DNA of 64,000 bases from Diprion similis (Eukaryota; Arthropoda; Insecta; Hymenoptera; Diprionidae), in assembly GCF_021155765.1 (NCBI RefSeq), contig NC_060110.1, forward strand, positions 24,388,001 to 24,452,000. The letters run 5' to 3'. Of this stretch, positions 47,451 through 58,912 are shown piece by piece (within the stretch, counting starts at the first letter, position 1; each line of letters starts with the position of its first letter). The position numbers and the translations under genes were made by a program. Under the pieces are notes generated by a model. The model ran no database searches. It saw only the letters and a list, made by a program, of their open reading frames with translations, and had not been told where the DNA came from.

Positions 47451-47460
47451 CTTTTTATAG
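47451..47460 (-). promoter_or_regulatory. TATA box of the polymerase gene
   Basis: CTATAAAAAG on the minus strand lies 67-76 nt before the polymerase ATG, a fitting distance for a TATA promoter with a leader of about 40 nt. Confidence 0.55.
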
Positions 47461-49515
47461 AGCGAGCTATACGTGTGCCTATTGCGTGTGGTGTGGTGCG
47501 CTGTATGCTACGCGTGTCACGTGTCACGAACGAAAAATGTTCAGGCGTCGAGCGGGTTTTAATCGAACTGGTCGGACAAGTGCGCGGTGGAGTTCGACGT
47601 GGCGAGAGTCAAGCAACAACGCACCGGAAAGACGGTGTGTAATCAGAATTCGCCATCGCGCTGCAACGCGAGAATACATTTTCCCCAAGCTCGTTGGTAT
47701 TTCCGAAAATTTTTAACACTCTTCTCTTTAACAATTTACTACTAACTAGAAGAGTTGCACTTCTCTGTCATTCTACCCCGATTTTAAAATAATCACGAGG
47801 GAAAGAGTTATCAAATAATAATATATTCTTCAGTCAACGAGTAGGTGCATTTGGAAGTAATCGAGCTACATTTGGGTGGAAGAAAAAAAATTTGGAACCT
47901 TGAACTTCTTTGCCGAATTAAAAAGCTCTCCCGTTACTTGGCAATTTCGAAAACGTTTTGAAAACATCCTCTCGTCGTTCCATTTTTCAGTAATTTCAAA
48001 AGTATATATTGTATGTAGAGTTTTAACGCATTATGGCGAAGGAATATTTTTATAAACTCAAGATGGTAAAGTATGAACCTCCCTACAGGAGGAGAATTAG
48101 TCCAGAGGTATGTGTATAAAATCTCAGTGCACCGTGACTCTCGCCGACTCGCGGCTGCTCGTTGGTCTTCGTGGAGGATCGGTCGGCCGTTGCGCGGTGA
48201 TACGGTTAGTACCACGGTGGCGTAGACAGCGCCGTTTTGCGGCTGGTAGTTTGGCCATTCGGTCAGTTCGTCGCCGGCAGTCCGTGGGTTCGGTAACTCT
48301 CCGGTCTGCCAAGTAGGTCCCACCTGTCCCTGAAAGAAACGCCGCATTAAAATCCGGTGGAAAGTGCGGTCGGGATGTTTTTGAAAAATTGGAACGCCGA
48401 TAACGGTTAAGCTTTAAACCGAAATCCCGTAACGATTGGTAAATATATTAACATCAGTGTTGAATCATCTCCTACTTACCCGAGGTGACGTGGTGAGAAT
48501 GCGCCATTTTAACTCGCCCTTGAAAGAATTACTTACATTACTACCGATCTAGAAATTTGAGACCAATTTCTACACCCTAAAAGACGAAGCTCAACCTACC
48601 GCCCATCTTTCTACATTCGCAACCGTCGCCTGACCGGGAGGAACGCCGAAAAGAAATCTGCTGCGCCCACCACCGTTTCCGGTGGGACCAAAGTCGACGG
48701 ACTTCACTTCCTCCCTCCCTCGGTGGTCCGTTAATAATAATGGAGTTGAGCATTTAAAGTCACGTAAAATATATACCAAACTCAGTCGCCTGCTCGCCAT
48801 GCGAAAGCACTAAAATCCCGGAGGCGAATCTCGGAGTGCATTAACGGGAGAATCGGCGATGACGAATCCAGGCGCAAACACGTGCAGGTAAAACTGAAAC
48901 TACGCTGATCCTTTCTGCGAACCGTGTATCGTTAACCCAAGTCGCGAAAATCCAATCTAATCTGAAAGAAGAGCAAAAAGTGGATGAAAATTGAACATCT
49001 CCGGTACTTCTCTCTCGTTTTTACCGAAGCAATTTAGATAGTCGAGGGATGAAATTTGAACCTTCTGCGGTATACATCTCAAGCGTTAACGCTATCCCGA
49101 ACACACAGTTTTTCGATTCATCCCTTACGATGGAGAAACCTTCGACGTTTTCTCCGATAAATCAAAGCCTAGCCAGATCGTGTAACGTTTCTTCGCACAC
49201 CGCGGAGAATTTGAAGTTTGCTGACCGAGTCGATTTGAAAAACAATTGCCGGGGTCTCTGGGCAGATGTGGGGTACGAATCTTCGTTTCGCTTTTCTCCC
49301 TACTAAACTTTTCAAGGTTATGGTTTCCGCATCCCCTCCGAGATCCCAGGATAGGATGCTGTTAGCCTCGCGGCAGGTGTCACGAGGTCCACGCCGTCGT
49401 TGCGTGCTACCATTGTTACGTGTGCTGCTTCGTTATAACTCACATCTAGTATACGTATATACATATGTTAGAGACAGGCAACGATCTAGTCGGGTTACGT
49501 GCTAAGTAATTATAA
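47461..49515. other. Flank of the viral relic and GC-rich interval
   Basis: The right end of the element should lie in the first few hundred bases, but I could not find its terminal repeat. The stretch at about 48110-48330 is GC-rich and open on both strands. A tiny exon-like ORF at 48033-48107 is listed separately. No gene is supported. Confidence 0.5.
48033..48107 (+). other. Candidate short first coding exon
   Basis: An ATG opens a 25-codon frame (MAKEYFYKLK, then MVKYEPPYRRRISPE with its own ATG at 48063 in good context) that meets a GTATGT splice donor at 48108. The frame ends three codons later without splicing. It looks like a start exon but has no partner exon I can find, so it may be chance. 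Confidence 0.18.
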
Positions 49516-49830
49516 TTAGTCCGCTCTCCACTCACTCGACGGAGGTCCGTCCGTCCGTCGGCGATAGTTCACCGTCCGTTTGCCGGTCTACAGCAGCAGC
49601 GTCTTGCTCGCCTTCGCCTCTCCTCGTTGTTGTCAGGTGAAAAATCGTCCGCGCGTTCTGCCGGTTGCCGGGTTGCGCCATTTTGTGCTGGCCGACGAAG
49701 GGAGCAGGCCAAGAGACGATCGGCAGATGTTTTTCCGCATCGCCGACCGTCTCAGCAGCCTCACCTCGCCGCGACTTTCCCACGTTCGATCTCGACGATT
49801 GTTCTCGATTTTCTCGGAAAACCATTTGTC
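49516..49830 (+). promoter_or_regulatory. GC-rich island ending in a splice donor; possible noncoding first exon
   Basis: GC-rich and CpG-rich sequence starts after an AT stretch (TAATTATAATTAG) and runs to GTC|GTAAGTTAG at 49831, a consensus donor. It includes the period-4 run GTCCGTCCGTCC. Its open frames exist on both strands and have no domain, so a 5' UTR exon is more likely than coding. The gene it would serve must lie downstream and is not seen. Confidence 0.35.
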
Positions 49831-49887
49831 GTAAGTTAGAAATAGCATGAAGTAGTTCAAGTCTGAGCTACTCCGGTGTCTAAATCA

Positions 49888-50120
49888 ATCGATGAATCAT
49901 ATTGAAGTTGGTAACGTTATCGTAACGATTCGTGCCGAGGAAAAACCGTTATTTCGCCATTTTGGAATTGACTGAAATTCAGTGAATCGTTATAAAAAAA
50001 AACACACTCATATTTCGAAATCTTAGTTCCTTGAAAATCGTCTTCGAATTCAGAAAATAGTAAACTCTTTCCCAATGTTTCGTTACGATAACGTCATACT
50101 ACTTCAATCTCGTATCGATG
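49888..50120. mobile_element. MITE-like inverted-repeat element near 50 kb
   Basis: Arms at 49901-49927 (ATTGAAGTTGGTAACGTTAT then CGTAACG) and 50081-50108 match as reverse complements with one gap and a few mismatches, and looser matching continues outward around ATCGAT. The roughly 230-bp unit encodes nothing. It is most likely a non-autonomous DNA transposon copy. The target duplication is not clear. Confidence 0.55.
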
Positions 50121-51756
50121 ATGTGAGAACAGCCATTAGTCACATCGATGAATAGAGTCTAGCGGCGGCCCGTACGTATGTACGACTTTTACTTTTCTCC
50201 AACCTTACAGCACAGCTCAGGGAAACAATTACTCAGTATCCCAATCGAGGGACAGAAACTGTGTCCAATGCGCGCCGCCTCGTTGAATCACGTGACTAAT
50301 CGCTGATCCGGACGATCTTTGTTCAAGTACGAGTACGAAAATCGAGCTCACAGTAATAGAATACGAGCCTCTTATTCATATAGTTGCAAGCCATAGCGGG
50401 GCCAATTGTTAATATTTAGAGTAAATTGACGCGTCTCATATCGATATCTGGAAAAAAATATTATCATAAAAAAAAGTTTCACTATTCCCTGATTATTCTT
50501 CATCAGTTATAGTATAGATGAAGGAAGAAGAAATCATGTAAAAATTAGTTTATCATATTCAAATCCAGATGTAACGAGATTCACCGGTTAACCGTATAAA
50601 AGTTTGCTTGTTACAGTAAAGTTAACGCTGCACCTACGAGTAGCGATGTAAAAATAGAACTTTAGCAATCCAGCGCCAATCAGGGCCGTAACATTGGTCG
50701 AGTACTGCGACGTGGACGGCGTCTGGTGTTGCAAAAATTTTTATAAACTTTCTCATAACCATTTTTTCCCACGACTATTCCCTGATCCAAATTTTATTGG
50801 TAAAAGCTGTAAAATAATATTACGTATATAAGTGTATCCCTATTGGTTGCTTTATAATATTTCTTGGTATTCGCACGCGTCATAATTCTGTACACCTACG
50901 TGTTACGTCAATACATCCCAATGTTTTCACCTTCGGATTACGTTGTTAACGGTCGAAAGTAGTCGTCGTCGTCGTCATTCTCCTCGCAAGGTGCCAAACC
51001 GAGGTATTTTTCAACGTTTTTTCAATCGTGTCCAGTCAGCCGAGTGGGCGGAGAGGTGGGTAAAGCCGGTGGTGAAGCTTTCGACCTAGGCGACTGGTGG
51101 CGATTTCGCGAATGGTAGTTACACATACACAAGCACGACGGGGAGTTGCTGGCTACGTGTGGCAGCCACGCGTGCGTATCTCCTCTCTCTCTCTCTTTCT
51201 CTCTCTCTATCCCTCATTTTTGCGCTCCCTTTCTCGTCGTTATAGCTGCACGTAGATATATACGCATCCATATTACATATTTTCATCATGAAACTCGTAC
51301 ATTATAAGTTACAACGTATTCGCAGATCATATACCTACGACTGCTAAATAGAATTTATTTATCCCTAATTTTATACCGTAATCCGAAATTATTCCACGAG
51401 CTACTTTCATACTCCTCCACCAAACCGTATAATAAAATACCTACGTATAATTCGAAAACCAAAGTACTCTATTATAAGTGATAAGATATGCGACACCGTG
51501 TGCAGATCCGGTTAACAGGTTTTCGAAAAGAAATTAGTGACTAATTCACTCCTTCCATTTGATTCGTTACCCGATTATTCGCGAGGCGGTGACAGCGTTT
51601 CCCGTGGGAAGAGGCGGCGTCGTCGTGATTCGTACGAAATCAAACGACGATCATCATCACGAGCAGTCTGAAAGCAGGCAGGCAGGCAGGCAGGCAAACC
51701 GCGCGCGCACACGGACACGCGTAATTCTAAAACTCACCGCCTTGCCCCGCGCGCGC

Positions 51757-51821
51757 AGACACACACACACGCGTACTTACGCACACGCACGCGTGCGCAC
51801 ACACACACACACGCACACACA
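51757..51821. repeat. CA/GCAC microsatellite cluster
   Basis: CA dinucleotide runs are broken by GCG and ACGC units. Confidence 0.75.
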
Positions 51822-51971
51822 TGTAGCGCCGTATTCTCGCGGCGACAATTTCTACGGGTCAGGCAGGGTGTGTCTCACCGAGTCGAGTCGTCGCTCGGCG
51901 TGTATAACAATATGTATAATGTACTCGAACACTCGGCACATCAGAGATAAACTACACTCGCCGAACCGAGG

Positions 51972-52018
51972 TACATACATACATACATACATATATACAT
52001 GCATACATGCATACATAC
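51972..52018. repeat. CATA tetranucleotide microsatellite
   Basis: Tandem CATA units with a few CATG variants. Confidence 0.8.
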
Positions 52019-52985
52019 AGAGTTTCTGCGAAAGCAATCACGCCGCCGATCCACGGGGCTGTACAGCGATCGCAATATATGTATAGTATATCTACCTACT
52101 CGCGTTGTAAATTAATGCAAAAAGCACATCGCGCATTGCCCAAACGTTGAAGTGTGAAGCAAACCCATGTCCACTGGACGAGGAAACAACTTAATTGATC
52201 AATTCTTTTCCCCCGGCAAAACCGATATACCATAAGTGACGAAACGTCGGGCATCCTTTATTTTCATCCTTGTCTCATTATTACTCGAAATCAAATGCTC
52301 GGCTCGATCAATGGCGAGTTTCAATGACCGAACACGCACGTCCTCCCCCCCCCCCCCTTCCATCATTGTCGGACTCGATTCGGACGGATTCGAATTCGAG
52401 CTAATCGCGTGCTTCGAGTTTACAAGTTTTTAGGGTTTCTACATACGTATACCTACGCATCGATGTACACGTACGAAGCACGAGCTATCCTACAATTATG
52501 TACATACTTCAGAACCTACGCTGACCAAGTTCGGTATCGACGTTCGCTCGTTCGTTCGTTTCGGCGTAGTCTTTCTTTCTCCACGATATTTCAACATCAC
52601 CTCCTCCTTTTCTTTTCTTTTCTTTCCTTTCCTCTTCATTCCTCGCAATTCCTTACTTCCTGCTTTTTATCTTTAAAAATCCTTCTTCCCTTCAGTCGGG
52701 TGTGCCACACGGCATGCTGTCTCTGCCTGTTGCTAGGCGCTCCCCGCTCGTTCTCCTTCTCCCCTCGCCCTTCTTGCCCCGCAGGCAGGCGGCGGCAGCG
52801 GCTATACAAGCCGACGAAGGCGGCAGCCCGCTTCCTCCACGACTCGCCAGTTCTCCCCGGTTGTGCCCCTCCGCCCCTCCTTCTCGCCTCCCTCAACCGT
52901 ACGACGACCACTCTCTATCTCTTGGCTCGTCCATTTCGTCGTTGCTATACGTGTACGTACATACAATATGTACGTGTATTATACA

Positions 52986-53000
52986 GGGGGGGGGGGGGGG
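52986..53000. repeat. Poly-G homopolymer, 15 nt
   Basis: An unbroken run of 15 G in intergenic DNA. Confidence 0.85.
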
Positions 53001-54430
53001 AGAGCTTACTATACCTATAACGAACATTAATGCAGACACCCGGGATTGCTGGGATTTAAGCCAGCGCGTTCACTTATACATGCCTGGCCTACCTTGTGTC
53101 TACACCAATTCACTTCATATATACACGGTTTATTAGACTTTTTGCGGTATTCATTATCACGCCTTAATCTATGTAACAGTGTGAGGGTAAATTTGTGAAC
53201 CCTGCATGTGCATCTTGAACAAATACATTTGTACAATTATACGTTCACATACTGCAGCGGTTATATGTGGAGATTATTTTTCTTTAATACGCAGTTTTAA
53301 CATACATATTCCATTCATGCGGGGAAAACTATTTTTAAGTTTCCTGATGTCATTTCTGCACCGGCCTGTGGTAGTTTCACCCACTGCTTTAGCGGTCAAA
53401 TAAATGGTAATTCGTTACTGTTACGAATATACTCGGTTTTTTGACAGATTTCGAACAGATCTCAGACGTAAAACTTGTGAATGAAATTTCGATGGATCGA
53501 ACTTCGTCGAAAATTATGGTAATGAGATCTTGCATCTCCGGCAACGATTAGAGATGTCAGTATTTGATGAAAAATATCATGACGCTTTCTTTTCCTTCGT
53601 TCGAACATTTCTTCATTTCGCACTTTTTACTTCTTTTGGTTTATTTTTCAAGTTCCCGTTACTGCTTCCATTTCCGTTGTGGAATATAACCGCGCAACGA
53701 TCATGCGAACAATATGTGTGTGCGGATCTTGAGTAATTCTCGAACTAATTACTATTGCAACGAGTAATTATTAGTTTCATTATACCCTCACGTGAGTGAC
53801 AGAGAGAATTAACAGACGAGTGATCATACGTTTTTTGTACTTCTTACCGCGCAGTGCAATTTAAGGAAACCTGAATCAAAGCAGCGCCGACGCTGCACGT
53901 ACAGTCTGGTGAAAAAGGTTTTGATACACTAAAGGGAAAAAGATAAGTAGGGAAGATATTTGTACTGAATTTGATTGAATCGAAAATTTCAACTAAAGAA
54001 TGATATCTAGAATTTTTTTTATGTACAAATCGATTATATCTGTTCATCAAGTTCTGAGCCTAATGGCACGTTTTGTTCAAGCAGATTTATCGCTTCGGAT
54101 TTTAATCAAAAAACTATTACAAGTCAAAGATATTAACGTTACGTGCTCTGATAATAAGATTCACGAATATCAACGTAAATCTATCTTCTCTAAAAAAATT
54201 TGTTCGAAGAACTCGTTTATAAAAAACGGGGAACTAACTTTATTTCATTGATATTTTTCCTGGTCGAGATTAGATAAATAGCTTTGGTGCGTTGAATTGG
54301 TTTTTCATAAATGTGCAGATTACTTCAGATTCATTAGCAAGACTGCTTTATTCTTGATTAACCACTTTACGTCGCTGTTTCGTATAATTATTTCTTGGCT
54401 GTACGCATTTTTTAAGCATACTGTACGCCA

Positions 54431-54432
<2 letters not shown>

Positions 54433-54504
<72 letters not shown>
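54433..54504. repeat. (AT)36 dinucleotide array
   Basis: A perfect 72-bp AT array. It is self-complementary and can form cruciform or hairpin structures. The apparent Tyr/Ile frames across it on both strands are artefacts of the repeat. Confidence 0.95.
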
Positions 54505-54509
<5 letters not shown>

Positions 54510-57410
54510 ATAATTACATACCGAACCTTTCTTATAGCCAATTACACCAACTTCCGCTGTACCCACTTCTTTTCAATATACCTCATGCAGTCTCGAACTA
54601 TCGTCTGACGATCTTTCCAAGATTTTTTTTTCTTCATATAATACATTCTATTTTAATCTACGTAGAATCTTCGTCAAACTACATACAAAAATATATAAAT
54701 GACACCGATGCTCCCCGAATACTAATTTCTCACCATATTTATTTGAAATTTTATCTCTAATCCGCTTGTCAGACTCTCAAAGTTTTATTCTCTGCGATAA
54801 CTATCGAAATCACGTCGCTTTTAATCGTCAGTCACGTAGTACGCGGGTAAAACCAATTTCTTGTAGAGGGAATCCTGCGTCTCACCCTCTTCCGCAAGAG
54901 AACAAAGCGCAACCATTATGTACACATATCTCCTTGAAGAGTGAGTGAACAAATCTAACGGAAACATCATGGAGTCAGTGACGTCGTCAGAAATTTTGGA
55001 AAGATTTTTATCTCCTCTTTGTCTCCTTTTTGTCGTATAATCATAAAAAAAAAAAAAAATTATATACTCGGAAAACCACTCTATCAATATTATCATCAAA
55101 TGACAAAGACAGGAAAACTGTATCCTATTGATACCGAGCTGGTGCCGGTACGCCGATGGAAACGTGACTAAAAAGTAATTGACTAGATATAAATGAAAAA
55201 CAAAAACAATCCTCTTTAATTATATACTTGCCGAGTAATTTCCTCATTCGATACACACAAACGATTTATCAACCTTACGGTACTTTTCTACTCATTCAAT
55301 TTATTTTGAAATTTGCAAGAATTTTGGAAATGTTATGCGAGTACATCACGCGAGCATCTGCGAACCTTAAACTTGGCCGTTAACATTGAGCCTTGAGGCC
55401 ACAAAATCAGTCTACGGTGTGACCCATACATCCGCCTAGATTATTGTTGAGTTCACTCCAATGAGTCATTCTCATGCTCTACTTTTCTTGTCATTTTAAC
55501 GGTACGAGTTATAAGCCTCGATTATTGATGACGATTGACTAATGTGTATCACTTTTGTTTGACTAACAATAAGTATAATAATGCCGAAGCGCAGAAACAC
55601 CTGGTCAATGCTGTTTTAAAAATATTATGAATACAGTATAACAATATATTGCATGGAATAAGTATAATATAACAACTGTACTAGGGTGTTCGTTAATTTC
55701 AAACATATACTTATTAACCCTGGAATCGATAGATAATGACGAAAAACAATGTGGGTGAATTATTTTAGGTTTCTGGCTTCATTGGTAAGGGTGCCGAAAT
55801 TTGAGTAAAGAAGAAATGAGCTATTGTACAGCTTATTTCATTTAGTTAGAAAAAAAGGGAAAAATCGTGAATGACAAAAATGAAATAATTTTTACAGAAA
55901 AATGTATTTGTTGGTGTTCTTATCACATTGCAACGTTATACAGATTATACTTGTTTCACATAAAATTGATTTTGACACCCATTCCAACTTCGAGACACAA
56001 GAAATTTGTTTTAATTTCCGAGTAAAAAACAAATCAATTAATTAAACAATGGTTCTCTTCTTTTTTACTCAATAGTTGAGATTTTTTTCTACTTCTTAAT
56101 TTGAAATCGATTTTGGCATTCTTTACAATCAAGATAAAAATTTGAAATAATTCACACACTGTTTTTTCTGCATTATGAATTCCAGGCCTGAGAAATATAT
56201 GTTGGAAATTAAGGACCACCTTGACGTATATTTATACATATTTCGCGTAAATTAAAAAATTTTACGCATGTCATACCATCATCGGTTCACTATCAACTAT
56301 CATTGCTGTTATCTATTGTATATTTTGTACATTATATGTATGTAATGGAGGTTTAAAGTGAATAACCGTCTATTACATTCATGTATGTGTATAACAGCGA
56401 TGTTAGACATTTTCTTTTCTTCCGCTCATAGTCGTCCCCCACCTACAAACCCATATATCGCGCGTAAGAGATTACTTCTTATCGGTCAGCTATTCTCTTA
56501 GTGCGTAGGGTAGATAATTTCCGGTGAGGAAATAATGCACCGGTACTTTCTCGTATTTTCCGGTCTTTAAGCCTAGTCTTCAGATGTTTCTTTAGACTCT
56601 TTTTGTCAGTGGCACTTTGCAACTATTATGAATTATCAAACGAATCATATTTCTTTGTTATAATATATAATTCCACTTTTCTCTTACTCGGGACTTGATA
56701 TAATTCTCCAATCAAAATTAGCCCTTAAATTACGCACAGAGTAGGCCATAAAATTTTACTTGCTTTAGTGTCATGGAAATCGCTCAAAATCCTGTGACAA
56801 ATCTAAAATCTAACCCGTAAACCCGACTGAATTTTGTTGCTATTATCTTTTTACTTCAATTAAACTGGTCAATCGAACTGTTGTCAAAGTGACGTCATTA
56901 AATTATAATCAAACTGTGGCACGCCTCTTTCATTATCAGAATTCTTTCGCGGGTCAAGGTTTTAAGAATGACTTGTTTCTAGATTCAAAAATACTAAATA
57001 ACTGCAGTGCATTCGATCGCGTGTTTTCGCAAATCAGAAAACCTCTACGTGTCTTTGTTTTATTCACCAAAGTAGAAAGAGAAAATAATATCGTCCAAGT
57101 ACGATGACTCCGAACGAGCTGTTTGTTTCTCAGATGCTGGTGGGATATACTGTGCAACGGTTTAAATATAGAACTATAATCGAGAGGTTCTCTGTCTGTC
57201 GACGACGACGATGTGCGGTACAATCGCATGCAACGCAACGCGGTATGCACAGAGCTCTATACACGGTAGAAAGTTTTTCCGCCACATTCCAAGAATTATT
57301 ATTTGTCCAGATGTCTTATGTTCTCCGCATAAGCGATACCAGAACAAGACAATCATCGTATCCCCTCTTGTGTCTACACAACGTATAGGAGAGTAAGGCA
57401 TAATATCTAT

Positions 57411-57541
57411 AGGAGACGAGAAAAGAACAAGGAGGAGAACCGCAGGAGCATAGAGGAGGAGTAAAAGAAGGCGGAGAAGGACGAGGTTTGCGAAGGTAGA
57501 AAGAGAAAGACAGGGGGGAGGGGGGGCAGGAGAGAGAGAGA
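57411..57541. repeat. Polypurine tract with GAGA run
   Basis: About 130 nt that is mostly A and G on the plus strand, ending in GAGAGAGAGAG, directly upstream of the GC-rich island at 57560. GAGA runs are known binding sites for GAGA factor at insect promoters, so the placement fits a promoter-proximal element. Confidence 0.5.
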
Positions 57542-57559
57542 GTCCCAGTCGTCGCCCCG

Positions 57560-58850
57560 GTGCAGGTTGCGACGTGTTCCTGCGGTCGTTGTGTTGGTGG
57601 CTGGCTGGCGGCAGCCGGCAACCGGCGGCCGTCGCCCGTAGAGCACCGCCGCAACCTTGCCCTCCTCTCACTCCCCGGCCCCTCCCCTCCCCTTCCGCCT
57701 GCTTTTTCCGCCCCTCGTCGTCCGCCACGGGTTCGACCCGACGGTCGTCCTCCGGTGCCCTCATCCCCACTCATGGCTTTGATTCATCGAAATATCCCAC
57801 TCACTGCCGGCGGCGGCTGGTATATTCAGACCGCCGCCACCGCCGCGCCGCCCCCCCCTCCAGCAACGGAGACGAGGAGATGCGGGGAACGGCGCGGCTC
57901 CGACGAACTCGGAGAGTCTCAATGTCATGACGTGTCGACGCAAAGGCGAAGGCATCGCACCCCGATGCAAAACGCGCGTGTGTGCCGGCGGCGGCGGCGG
58001 CGGCGACTGGAAAAACGTCCGGATCTGCAGGGTGCCAGAGTCCGCACTCTGCTCTCGGTCGTCGGTCGGTTAACTTCGCTGCCTCGCCTCGCCTCGCCTA
58101 GACGTCTTCGATCTTCACTTTGACTTGATAACTTGGTATCGGTACTTCGCTACCCTCGTTCGTTGCGACCGAGGTGTTGTAAATGGTTCTTCGGTGGACG
58201 TGGGTGTTCTTCGAGTCCCTTAGTGCGGGTTTAGTGATTAATTGTGGGTACTTTCCTTTGTCGAGGGATCCTGCGGCGGCTACGTGTACTCCAGAGTATT
58301 TCTCCGTGCTTCGAATTTTAATATACATACATATATTACCACGCTTTGGTGGGGAGCGGGGGGAGATGAGCGGGACGGCCTTTGTTGTATATATCGCGTC
58401 TTGTTTGAGTTATTATTATACCTTCAAGAATTCTTTCGATCTTCTTCGTATTTCCACGTGACGAAAAGACGTCGAAATGTGCCGTACCGGTGTTTGTGTG
58501 CGTGCTCGGAGAACGCTTGCGGAGGTTTCTTACAACCATAAAATCGAGGAACCACCTGGGCTTGTGGTATACGTAGGTATAAATACCGGTACACCACCAC
58601 CTACCTGCCCACGTAGTTGGTACAGCTGCACGCGGTTCGTGCTTTGAAAATTACCTACCCAGAATTATTCGCCCACCGTTCATCTAAAGGGGCCGTGCGG
58701 ATGTGATTCCTTTGTGTTTGTGTCTCTCAGGCATGTGTGAGTTATATACGTATGTGTGTATTAATATGTATCTAATATCTGCACGTGTACATCGGCGATA
58801 ACGGATTCGAGGAGAAGGTAGCGACGTGTGGTTTCCCAGTCGTCAGTGAC
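57560..58850 (+). promoter_or_regulatory. GC-rich island and possible noncoding first exon
   Basis: Very GC-rich from 57560 to about 58150 (GGC/CGC triplets, CCTCG pentamers near 58080-58098), then a mixed leader-like stretch that ends at GTGAC|GTAAGT (donor at 58851). Open frames here exist on both strands at once and are of low complexity, so I read it as a promoter plus a long 5' UTR exon and not as coding. The matching downstream exons would lie past the window. Confidence 0.35.
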
Positions 58851-58890
58851 GTAAGTGTCGCATGCTTCAAACGACGCTATCTTGCACGTT

Positions 58891-58912
58891 GATGATGATG
58901 ATGATGATGATG
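58891..58912. repeat. (GAT)7 trinucleotide repeat
   Basis: Seven perfect GAT units lie 40 nt after the candidate donor at 58851. Confidence 0.85.

Larger units (their letters stand above)
40225..47460. mobile_element. Maverick/Polinton-adintovirus-like endogenous dsDNA element (partial)
   Basis: This 7.2-kb block has seven virus-type genes packed with little space: PLA2-like and pX-like (minus), packaging ATPase, conserved unknown, coiled-coil, integrase-chromodomain (plus), and protein-primed DNA polymerase B (minus). PolB, retroviral-type integrase and an A32/FtsK-type ATPase together are the defining set of Mavericks/Polintons and the related adintoviruses of animals. Genes are single-exon and divergent from 40940-41002, and the integrase and polymerase converge at 43561-43644. 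No double jelly-roll major capsid, penton or adenain-type protease gene is seen. Two genes are broken, while the polymerase is intact. I compared the flanks by eye for terminal inverted repeats and a 6-bp target duplication and found neither, so the outer borders are unknown and the left side may be cut off near the poly-C tract. Confidence 0.88.
50121..57410. other. Gene-poor region with simple repeats
   Basis: No gene supported. It holds a CT-rich run at 51183-51213, CAGG repeats at about 51672-51695, CA and GCAC repeats at about 51757-51821, CATA repeats at about 51972-52018, a 13-C run at 52345-52357, a 15-G run at 52986-53000, and the AT array at 54433. The GC-rich stretch near 52700-52930 is open on both strands and shows no domain. 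Confidence 0.55.

Noticed and set aside
39700-48000. Terminal inverted repeats and target duplication of the viral relic
   Set aside because: I compared both flanks by eye in inverted orientation and found no convincing match; a dot plot would be decisive.
51559-52086. 175-codon ORF
   Set aside because: Made mostly of CA, CAGG and CATA repeats, which keep frames open by chance.
54297-54608. Tyr/Ile-repeat ORFs on both strands
   Set aside because: Pure artefact of the (AT)36 array.
57560-58123. 187-codon Pro/Arg-rich ORF and its minus-strand partners
   Set aside because: GC-rich DNA open on both strands at once with low-complexity products; better read as promoter or 5' UTR.
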